Made by a program: the position numbers and the translations under genes
Notes under the pieces: generated by a model
What the model saw: only the letters and a program-made list of their open reading frames with translations
Databases searched by the model: none
What the model was told of the DNA's origin: nothing
Part shown: in pieces, positions 57,689 through 64,000 of the stretch
How the letters are laid out: the number at the start of each line of letters is the position of its first letter
How positions within the stretch are numbered: position 1 is the first letter of the stretch
Origin: Streptococcus sanguinis SK49
Lineage (GTDB): Bacteria > Bacillota > Bacilli > Lactobacillales > Streptococcaceae
Length of the DNA stretch: 64,000 nt
Assembly (NCBI RefSeq): GCF_000212815.1
Contig: NZ_GL890985.1
Coordinates: 209,621 to 273,620 of the forward strand
Reading direction: 5' to 3'

Positions 57689-58996
57689 ATGTTTTTCAAA
57701 CTATTAAAAGACGCATTTAAAATCAAACAGGTACGGTCTAAGATTCTGTTCACGATTTTTATCATCTTAGTTTTCCGTATCGGTACAACCATAACGGTTC
57801 CAGGGATTAATGCCAAAGCCTTAAGCAATTTGAATGATTTGCCATTCTTGAATATGCTAAGCTTGGTCTCTGGTAACGCCATGCGCAACTTCTCTGTCTT
57901 TGCACTTGGAGTCAGTCCTTACATCACAGCTTCGATCGTTGTTCAGCTGCTGCAAATGGACTTGCTTCCGAAGTTTGTAGAGTGGGGCAAGCAAGGGGAA
58001 GTGGGACGGAGGAAGCTGAATCAAGCGACCCGTTATATCGCCCTAGTTTTGGCCTTTGTGCAGGCAATTGGGATTACCGCTGGTTTTGATACTCTCTCAA
58101 GAGCTAATCTGGTTGCCAATCCTAATGTTCAGACCTACGCTTTGATTTGCGTTCTTCTAGCAACTGGTTCAATGATTGTAACTTGGCTAGGTGAGCAGAT
58201 TACAGACAAGGGTTACGGAAATGGCGTTTCCATGATTATCTTTGCCGGAATCGTCTCAGCTATCCCTGATATGATTAAAGGTATTTATGAAGATTACTTT
58301 GTCAATATTCCGAGTGAGCGTTTGACTTCATCCTTCATTTTTGTAGGGATTCTGATTGTGGCAGTCCTGCTTATCATTTACTTTACAACCTTTGTACAGC
58401 AGGCTGAATATAAAATTCCAGTTCAGTATACGAAAGTAGCTAAGGGTGCACCTTCTAGCTCCTATCTGCCACTTAAAGTCAATCCGGCTGGGGTTATTCC
58501 AGTAATCTTTGCCAGCTCGATTACAGCTGCACCGGCAGCGATTTTCCAAGTTGTCAGTGCCATGGGCTATGACGCAGATTGGGTTAAGACAGCTCAGTCA
58601 CTTTTGGCAACAACGACCATTAGTGGCATGTTCATGTACGCCTTCCTGATTGTCCTCTTTACATTCTTCTATACTTTTGTACAGATTAATCCAGAGAAGA
58701 CAGCAGAAAATCTGCAAAAGAGCGGAGCCTATATTCCAGGTGTTCGTCCAGGTAAAGGAACAGAAGACTACATGTCTAAACTGCTGCGCCGTTTGGCAAC
58801 AGTGGGATCTCTCTTCCTAGGTTTCATTTCTATCCTGCCTATCTTGGCTAAAGATGTATTTGGATTGACAGATGCCGTTGCTCTTGGAGGAACCAGTCTC
58901 TTGATCATCATCTCAACCGGTATTGAGGGAATGAAACAGCTAGAAGGCTACCTGCTGAAGAGAAAGTATGTCGGCTTTATGGATACATCAGAGTAA
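57689..58996 (+). CDS. secY: Preprotein translocase subunit SecY
   Basis: Channel of the Sec translocon, 435 aa with ten membrane helices. FRIGTTITVPGINA, the plug region, GYGNGVSMIIFAGI and PGVRPGKGTEDYM are conserved blocks. Starts 12 bases after rplO (GCGAGGTG site). secE is at 47455-47634. A hairpin with T run follows. Confidence 0.98.
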   Translation: MFFKLLKDAFKIKQVRSKILFTIFIILVFRIGTTITVPGINAKALSNLNDLPFLNMLSLVSGNAMRNFSVFALGVSPYITASIVVQLLQMDLLPKFVEWGKQGEVGRRKLNQATRYIALVLAFVQAIGITAGFDTLSRANLVANPNVQTYALICVLLATGSMIVTWLGEQITDKGYGNGVSMIIFAGIVSAIPDMIKGIYEDYFVNIPSERLTSSFIFVGILIVAVLLIIYFTTFVQQAEYKIPVQYTKVAKGAPSSSYLPLKVNPAGVIPVIFASSITAAPAAIFQVVSAMGYDADWVKTAQSLLATTTISGMFMYAFLIVLFTFFYTFVQINPEKTAENLQKSGAYIPGVRPGKGTEDYMSKLLRRLATVGSLFLGFISILPILAKDVFGLTDAVALGGTSLLIIISTGIEGMKQLEGYLLKRKYVGFMDTSE

Positions 58997-59060
58997 GGGA
59001 ACTTTTGAATTGCTTGTCTAATGAGAAGCTTGTTCAGATAACCTTTCTTGAACCGAAAAT

Positions 59061-59111
59061 AAACAAAATAAAAGGGGACAGAGTAGACTCACCCCCTTCT
59101 ATTTTGTTTTT
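59061..59111 (+). terminator. Intra-operon terminator or attenuator between secY and adk
   Basis: AAACAAAATA plus AAGGGG (59061-59077) pairs with CCCCCTTCTATTTTGTTT (59092-59109), followed by T. The T-rich right arm can alternatively pair with TTTAAAAACA at about 59142-59152, so two exclusive forms are possible. Confidence 0.7.
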
Positions 59112-59169
59112 AAACGAGTTTATTAATCGGTTTAATAGATTGCTTTAAAAACAAAAAAGGAGACCAATC

Positions 59170-59808
59170 ATGAATCTTTTGATTATGGGCTTACCAGGTG
59201 CTGGTAAAGGAACTCAAGCTGCTAAAATCGTTGAGCGCTTCAATGTTGCACATATTTCAACTGGAGATATGTTCCGTGCGGCGATTGCTAACCAAACAGA
59301 TATGGGCGTTTTAGCCAAGTCCTATATTGACAAGGGCGAGTTGGTGCCAGATGAAGTCACAAACGGAATCGTTAAAGAACGCTTGAGTCAAGATGATATT
59401 AAGCAAACAGGCTTCCTCTTGGATGGCTATCCGCGCACGATTGAGCAAGCAAATGCCTTGGACCAAACTCTGGCAGAGCTTGATTTGGCTTTGGATGGCG
59501 TTATCAATATAGAAGTAGATCCTAATTGTTTACTGGAGCGTTTGAGCGGCCGGATTATCCATCGTGAAACAGGCGAAACCTTCCACAAGGTATTCAATCC
59601 ACCAGCAGACTACAAGGAAGAGGATTATTACCAGCGCGAAGATGACAAGCCTGAGACAGTTAAACGTCGTTTGGATGTCAATATCGCACAGGGTCAGCCG
59701 ATTATTGAACACTATCGCAGCAAAGGTCTGGTCCATGATATTCAAGGAAATCAAGATATTAATGATGTCTTCTCAGCTATCGAAAAAGTCTTGACAAATT
59801 TGAAATAA
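59170..59808 (+). CDS. adk: Adenylate kinase
   Basis: Interconverts ATP+AMP and 2 ADP. 212 aa. P-loop GLPGAGKGT at 7-15, [20 protein letters not shown], and the LID ([19 protein letters not shown]) without the four zinc cysteines found in Bacillus enzymes. AAAAGGAG site. Confidence 0.98.
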   Translation: MNLLIMGLPGAGKGTQAAKIVERFNVAHISTGDMFRAAIANQTDMGVLAKSYIDKGELVPDEVTNGIVKERLSQDDIKQTGFLLDGYPRTIEQANALDQTLAELDLALDGVINIEVDPNCLLERLSGRIIHRETGETFHKVFNPPADYKEEDYYQREDDKPETVKRRLDVNIAQGQPIIEHYRSKGLVHDIQGNQDINDVFSAIEKVLTNLK

Positions 59809-59823
59809 AAGCGTTTTTCCTGC

Positions 59824-59893
59824 TTGCAATATTTGACAAGTAGTGATACAATGAATTAGTCTGACTTATAATTGTTACCTCTGTGCTCAGAGG
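59824..59893 (+). promoter_or_regulatory. Internal promoter and hairpin before infA
   Basis: TTGCAA (59824-59829), 17 bases, TACAAT (59847-59852) with extended TGA; then CCTCTG-TGCT-CAGAGG (59878-59893) in the leader. Same -35 as the S10 promoter. Confidence 0.7.
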
Positions 59894-59925
59894 GATCAAA
59901 TCGAAATTTATGGAGGTACTTTTGC

Positions 59926-60144
59926 GTGGCAAAAGACGATGTGATTGAGGTTGAAGGCAAGGTAGTTGATACAATGCCTAATGCAATGTTTACGGTTGAA
60001 CTTGAAAATGGACATCAGATTTTAGCAACAGTTTCTGGTAAAATTCGTAAAAACTATATTCGTATTTTAGCGGGAGACCGTGTGACTGTAGAAATGAGTC
60101 CTTATGATTTGACACGTGGACGGATCACATACCGCTTTAAATAA
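59926..60144 (+). CDS. infA: Translation initiation factor IF-1
   Basis: 72-aa S1/OB-fold protein, GTG start at 59926 ([11 protein letters not shown]) with TGGAGG upstream. [21 protein letters not shown] and RITYRFK are diagnostic. Confidence 0.98.
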
Positions 60145-60166
60145 TCGAAAAACTTGGAGGGAAAAA

Positions 60167-60283
60167 ATGAAAGTAAGACCATCGGTCAAACCAATTTGCG
60201 AATACTGCAAAGTTATTCGTCGTAATGGTCGTGTTATGGTAATTTGCCCAGCAAATCCAAAACACAAACAACGTCAAGGATAA
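60167..60283 (+). CDS. rpmJ: 50S ribosomal protein L36
   Basis: 38 aa. [20 protein letters not shown] with C-x2-C then [12 protein letters not shown] gives the zinc-binding Cys-plus form. TTGGAGGG site. Between infA and rpsM as expected. Confidence 0.97.
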
Positions 60284-60300
60284 GATAGAAAGGAGAAAAA

Positions 60301-60666
60301 ATGGCTCGTATTGCTGGAGTTGACATTCCAAATGACAAACGTGTAGTCGTTTCACTGACTTATGTGTACGGTATCGGACTTCCAACTTCTAAGAAAATCT
60401 TGGCAGCTGCTGGAGTTTCAGAAGACATCCGTGTAAAAGATCTTACAATCGAACAAGAAGACGCTATCCGTCGTGAAGTAGATGCGATTAAAGTTGAAGG
60501 TGACCTTCGTCGTGAAGTAAACTTGAACATCAAACGTTTGATGGAAATCGGTTCATACCGTGGAATCCGTCACCGTCGTGGACTTCCTGTCCGTGGACAA
60601 AACACTAAAAATAACGCCCGCACTCGTAAAGGTAAAGCTATTGCGATTGCAGGTAAGAAAAAATAA
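60301..60666 (+). CDS. rpsM: 30S ribosomal protein S13
   Basis: 121 aa, [20 protein letters not shown] start and [13 protein letters not shown] end. 30S-head protein touching P-site tRNA. AAAGGAG site. Confidence 0.98.
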   Translation: MARIAGVDIPNDKRVVVSLTYVYGIGLPTSKKILAAAGVSEDIRVKDLTIEQEDAIRREVDAIKVEGDLRREVNLNIKRLMEIGSYRGIRHRRGLPVRGQNTKNNARTRKGKAIAIAGKKK

Positions 60667-60685
60667 TATAAGGAGGTAAAAAGTC

Positions 60686-61069
60686 TTGGCTAAACCAACA
60701 CGTAAACGTCGTGTGAAGAAAAATATCGAATCCGGTATTGCTCATATTCACGCTACATTTAATAACACTATTGTTATGATTACTGATGTGCACGGTAACG
60801 CGATTGCTTGGTCATCTGCTGGAGCTCTTGGATTTAAAGGTTCTCGTAAATCTACACCATTTGCTGCCCAAATGGCATCAGAAGCAGCTGCTAAATCTGC
60901 ACAGGAACACGGTCTGAAATCAGTTGAAGTTACTGTAAAAGGTCCAGGTTCTGGTCGTGAGTCTGCTATTCGTGCTCTTGCTGCCGCTGGTCTTGAGGTA
61001 ACAGCTATTCGTGATGTGACTCCTGTACCACACAATGGTGCTCGTCCTCCAAAACGTCGCCGTGTATAA
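60686..61069 (+). CDS. rpsK: 30S ribosomal protein S11
   Basis: 127 aa from a TTG start at 60686 ([12 protein letters not shown]) after AAGGAGG; no ATG fits. [18 protein letters not shown] and [18 protein letters not shown] are diagnostic. Confidence 0.97.
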
Positions 61070-61114
61070 TCACCAACCGTTACACTGCTTTTCGTTTAAG
61101 AGGGAGTATAGCAA

Positions 61115-62053
61115 ATGATTGAGTTTGAAAAACCAAATATAACAAAAATTGATGAAAATAAAGATTATGGCAAGTTTGTAGTAGAGCCGCTTGAGCGTGG
61201 TTATGGTACAACACTGGGAAATTCTCTTCGCCGTGTGCTTTTGGCTTCACTTCCAGGTGCTGCTGTTACTTCAATTAATATTGAAGGTGTTTTGCACGAG
61301 TTTGATACGATTTCCGGTGTCCGTGAAGACGTGATGCAAATTATTCTGAACGTCAAAGGGATTGCTGTAAAATCTTACGTCCAAGACGAAAAGATTATTG
61401 AACTGGATGTTGAAGGCCCAGCAGAAGTAACTGCCGGAGATATTTTGACAGACAGTGATATTGAAATTATAAACCCTGATCATTATCTCTTTACAATCGG
61501 AGAAGGCGCAAGCTTTAAGGCAACAATGACTGTCAACAGTGGTCGTGGTTATGTGCCTGCTGATGAAAATAAGAAAGATGATGCACCAGTGGGAACACTT
61601 GCGGTGGATTCTATCTATACGCCAGTGACAAAAGTTAATTACCAGGTTGAGCCAGCTCGCGTTGGTAGCAACGATGGTTTTGACAAACTAACCCTTGAAA
61701 TTTTAACGAATGGAACAATTATTCCAGAAGATGCTTTGGGACTTTCAGCCCGCATCCTTACAGAACACTTGAATCTCTTCACTAACCTGACAGAAGTAGC
61801 TATCGCTGCAGACGTTATGAAGGAAGCAGAAAAGACTTCTGATGACCGCATTTTGGAACGGACCATCGAAGAATTAGATTTGTCAGTTCGCTCATACAAC
61901 TGTTTGAAACGTGCAGGTATCAATACTGTATTTGATTTGACAGAAAAATCTGAGCCTGAAATGATGAAAGTTCGTAACTTGGGACGCAAGAGTCTGGAAG
62001 AAGTAAAAGTTAAACTTGCTGATCTCGGTCTGGGGTTAAAAAACGATAAATAA
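61115..62053 (+). CDS. rpoA: RNA polymerase alpha subunit
   Basis: 312 aa. N-terminal dimer/assembly domain ([22 protein letters not shown]) and C-terminal domain from about 240 ([21 protein letters not shown]) that binds UP elements and Spx (14490-14888). AAGAGGGAG site. Confidence 0.98.
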   Translation: MIEFEKPNITKIDENKDYGKFVVEPLERGYGTTLGNSLRRVLLASLPGAAVTSINIEGVLHEFDTISGVREDVMQIILNVKGIAVKSYVQDEKIIELDVEGPAEVTAGDILTDSDIEIINPDHYLFTIGEGASFKATMTVNSGRGYVPADENKKDDAPVGTLAVDSIYTPVTKVNYQVEPARVGSNDGFDKLTLEILTNGTIIPEDALGLSARILTEHLNLFTNLTEVAIAADVMKEAEKTSDDRILERTIEELDLSVRSYNCLKRAGINTVFDLTEKSEPEMMKVRNLGRKSLEEVKVKLADLGLGLKNDK

Positions 62054-62064
62054 AGGAGGAATAC

Positions 62065-62451
62065 ATGGCTTACCGTAAACTAGGACGCACTAGCTCACAA
62101 CGTAAAGCAATGCTTCGCGATTTGACTACTGATTTGCTGATCAACGAATCAATCGTGACAACTGAAGCTCGTGCTAAAGAAATCCGTAAAACAGTTGAAA
62201 AAATGATTACATTGGGCAAACGTGGAGACTTGCACGCTCGTCGTCAAGCAGCAGCTTTTGTACGCAATGAAATCGCATCAGAAAACTATGATGAAGCAAC
62301 AGAAAAGTATACTACAACTACTGCTCTTCAAAAATTGTTCTCTGAGATTGCACCACGCTATGCAGAGCGCAACGGTGGATATACTCGTATCCTGAAAACT
62401 GAACCGCGCCGTGGAGATGCTGCGCCAATGGCAATCATCGAATTAGTTTAA
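62065..62451 (+). CDS. rplQ: 50S ribosomal protein L17
   Basis: 128 aa, [24 protein letters not shown] and [20 protein letters not shown]. Last gene of the operon. AAAGGAGG site. Its 3' UTR folds as an L17 downstream element. Confidence 0.98.
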   Translation: MAYRKLGRTSSQRKAMLRDLTTDLLINESIVTTEARAKEIRKTVEKMITLGKRGDLHARRQAAAFVRNEIASENYDEATEKYTTTTALQKLFSEIAPRYAERNGGYTRILKTEPRRGDAAPMAIIELV

Positions 62452-62455
62452 GATC

Positions 62456-62565
62456 ATCAATCTTTGTTGAGTGTTATGATGATGGAATAGAAGCTCTATT
62501 CTTAGTCTAGCTCTGGTCTACCGCTAGGATTCTTTCCTAGCGGGAACACTCATCATATAGTTGAT
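62456..62565 (+). ncRNA. L17 downstream element-like RNA (rplQ 3' UTR)
   Basis: Stems: ATCAA/TTGAT (62456-62460, 62561-62565), TGAGTGTT/AACACTCA (62468-62475, 62545-62552), GAATAGA/TCTATTC (62485-62491, 62495-62501) and CCGCTAGGA/TCCTAGCGG (62521-62529, 62535-62543). Position directly after rplQ in a lactic-acid-type Firmicute fits the known L17DE motif. Confidence 0.7.
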
Positions 62566-62574
62566 AATAGGTAG

Positions 62575-62631
62575 ACGCTTGTTTACGAAATTGCTTTTAA
62601 GGCAAAAACAATTTCGTAAGCAGGCGTTTTT
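62575..62631 (+). terminator. Terminator of the ribosomal operon
   Basis: Long stem: ACGCTTGTTTACGAAATTG (62575-62593) with its near-complement at 62609-62627, then a T run. Confidence 0.95.
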
Positions 62632-62660
62632 GTATAAGGCTAGGAAAATACCTTAAATTT

Positions 62661-62669
62661 TGTTATAAT
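62661..62669 (+). promoter_or_regulatory. Promoter of the GCS-like gene
   Basis: Extended -10 TGT-TATAAT (TATAAT 62664-62669), about 36 bases before the start. No clear -35. Confidence 0.6.
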
Positions 62670-62704
62670 ATTTTAACACTATCAAAAATTTATAGGAAAT
62701 GAAA

Positions 62705-63958
62705 ATGATGGATTCAATCCAAATTTTAAAAGAACGCTATTTAAAGAATATCAAAGAAAATCCAACTGTCTACATTGGCATTGAGTTAGAATTTCCTATT
62801 GTCAATAGCCAGGGCGGAGCGACTGATACAAATGTTGCAAAAAATCTCTTGAAACGTCTGTTGGAAGAGTATGATTTTGAGTCGGAACGATTTGATAGAG
62901 ATGGGAATCCTATCCAACTGAAATCTACTAAAAATGAAGACAGAATTCTTTTTGAGGTCTCTTACAATACTTTGGAATTTGCTTTTGCCAAGGCTAGAAG
63001 AATTCAAGAAGTTGAAGAGCGTTTTAAGAAGTATCTAGACATTATTCAGCCAATTCTGCGCGAAGAAAACCATGAAATTCAAGGAGAAGGTATTCATCCT
63101 TTCTGGGCAGAAAATGATAACAATCCAGTTAAATATCCAAGATATGAAATGCTGATGCAGTATTTAGCTATGGGAAAGAACATGGAAGGTCTGCACAATT
63201 ATCCGGAATATGGAGCTTTTATTTGTGGGAGTCAAGTGCAGTTGGATGTTTCAAGAGAGAATTATTTGACTGTTATCAATGTCTTCAATCAAATTGAAGC
63301 TGCTAAGGCATACCTTTTTGCCAATTCAGAATTTTCAGATTCTTCTTGGAATACAAAAATAGCTCGGGATATTTTCTGGGAGCAATCAATGCATGGCATT
63401 TTACAGGAAAATGCGGGTGTTAATTCGAAAGATTTCCAAACTGAAGATGAATTTTTTGCATATCTTGATAGATCAGCACTTTTTACTGCCGAACGAAATG
63501 GTCAATCCTACTATTTCTATCCGATAGCTGCTAATGAATACTTGAGTCAAAAAACTATTGAAGCTTATAGCCTCTCAGGTGAGAAAGTAAACTTGACACC
63601 AAAGGAATCAGACTTCAAGAATCACAGAAGCTATCAGTATCAAGATTTGACGACACGAGGGACAGTAGAGTTTCGGAGTGTCTGCACCCAGCCTTTTGAT
63701 AAAACCTTTTCTTCTGCTGCTTTTCATCTTGGTATTATAGAAAATTTGGAAAATGTAAAAGCCTATTTACAAGATGCTCCCTTCTTTCAGCAGGAAGGTC
63801 GAGATTACAAAGCTTTAAGAAGAAAGTTTTCTAAAAAAGAGTTGACCGCAAGTGAAATAGAGCATATTTATGAATTCGCAGAGAGTTTGCTTCAGCTGGC
63901 GAGGGCTGGTTTAATAGCACGTCAACTAGGTGAGGAAGCTTATCTTCCCTCTCTTTAA
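62705..63958 (+). CDS. Glutamate-cysteine-ligase-like (GCS family) protein
   Basis: About 417 aa from ATG 62705 (MDSIQ follows at 62708); ATG 62699 is too close to the TAGGA ribosome site. GIELEFPIVN near residue 25 is the start of GCS-fold ligases, and TRGTVEFRSVCTQPF near 315-330 matches their conserved core; EVSYNTLEFAFA is a further block. GCS enzymes join glutamate and cysteine, but related enzymes ligate other carboxylate-amine pairs, and no glutathione-synthetase domain is fused. Substrate not provable. Confidence 0.7.
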   Translation: MMDSIQILKERYLKNIKENPTVYIGIELEFPIVNSQGGATDTNVAKNLLKRLLEEYDFESERFDRDGNPIQLKSTKNEDRILFEVSYNTLEFAFAKARRIQEVEERFKKYLDIIQPILREENHEIQGEGIHPFWAENDNNPVKYPRYEMLMQYLAMGKNMEGLHNYPEYGAFICGSQVQLDVSRENYLTVINVFNQIEAAKAYLFANSEFSDSSWNTKIARDIFWEQSMHGILQENAGVNSKDFQTEDEFFAYLDRSALFTAERNGQSYYFYPIAANEYLSQKTIEAYSLSGEKVNLTPKESDFKNHRSYQYQDLTTRGTVEFRSVCTQPFDKTFSSAAFHLGIIENLENVKAYLQDAPFFQQEGRDYKALRRKFSKKELTASEIEHIYEFAESLLQLARAGLIARQLGEEAYLPSL

Positions 63959-63959
63959 T

Positions 63960-63973
63960 AGAGGCTAGCCTCT
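63960..63973. terminator. Possible terminator stem after GCS-like gene
   Basis: AGAGGCTAGCCTCT palindrome just after the stop; no T run follows, so weak. Confidence 0.3.
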
Positions 63974-64000
63974 GATGAATAAAAAATTCTAGAAAAATTT

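Noticed and set aside
62575..62631. CiaR-type TTTAAG repeat near TTTTAAGG in the terminator loop
   Set aside because: Only one half-site is present; it is simply the loop of the rplQ terminator.

Overview
The window is chromosome of an oral streptococcus of the mitis/sanguinis type. Evidence: an almost complete S10-spc-alpha ribosomal operon with streptococcal gene content, a penicillin-binding protein that reads like pneumococcal PBP2a, the IreB-RuvX-DUF1292-FolC block, a competence-linked cinA-recA pair, and a wzg-wzh-wzd-wze-wchA-wchF polysaccharide locus with glf and galE, as in the coaggregation receptor polysaccharides (RPS) of S. gordonii, S. oralis and S. sanguinis. Species cannot be fixed from the sequence alone. 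No rRNA, tRNA, insertion sequence, prophage or CRISPR array was seen.

Layout. 1-437: 5' part of a membrane-anchored hypothetical gene on the minus strand, running off the edge. 560-5614: argS (minus) divergent from argR-mutS. 5663-6570: a DUF3021/LytTR membrane-protein and regulator pair. 6754-14888: genome-maintenance genes (mutL, ruvA, tag, cinA, recA) with two Xre-type regulators and an RDD membrane protein between them, ending in spx. 15023-19382: two tandem DUF1307-type lipoproteins, ireB, ruvX, a DUF1292 gene, folC and a Ser-rich lipoprotein. 19577-23018: cardiolipin synthase, a candidate SigX (competence) box with a 47-codon small ORF, and a Ccs4-like polytopic membrane protein. 23241-27248: anaerobic ribonucleotide reductase operon (nrdD, a 46-aa gene, two GNAT acetyltransferases, nrdG) behind a probable NrdR operator.

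27464-42713: a 14-gene Wzx/Wzy-dependent polysaccharide operon. The sugar-transferring enzymes are WchA, WchF, a GT4, a Stealth hexose-1-phosphate transferase, a GT2 and a Gtf3/galactofuranosyltransferase-like enzyme. Six transfers predict a hexasaccharide repeat joined through a phosphodiester, as in RPS. Glf and GalE supply UDP-Galf and UDP-Gal/GalNAc; the rhamnose genes are not here. An acyltransferase with a leaderless-looking promoter follows (42898-43872), then an RluA-type pseudouridine synthase on the minus strand.

44996-62451: pbp2a, rpmG and secE lead directly into the S10 leader and then rpsJ to rplQ, including secY, adk, infA, rpmJ and rpoA. nusG, the usual partner of secE, is absent. 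Several gaps in the ribosomal operon (rplB-rpsS, rplN-rplX, rpsN-rpsH, rpsH-rplF, rpmD-rplO, secY-adk, adk-infA) hold hairpins, and the rplQ 3' UTR matches the L17 downstream element motif. A glutamate-cysteine-ligase-like gene closes the window.

All calls were made by reading the sequence; no database search was run. The ribosomal, repair and nucleotide-metabolism genes are secure. Glycosyltransferase specificities, operators and RNA structures are inferences.
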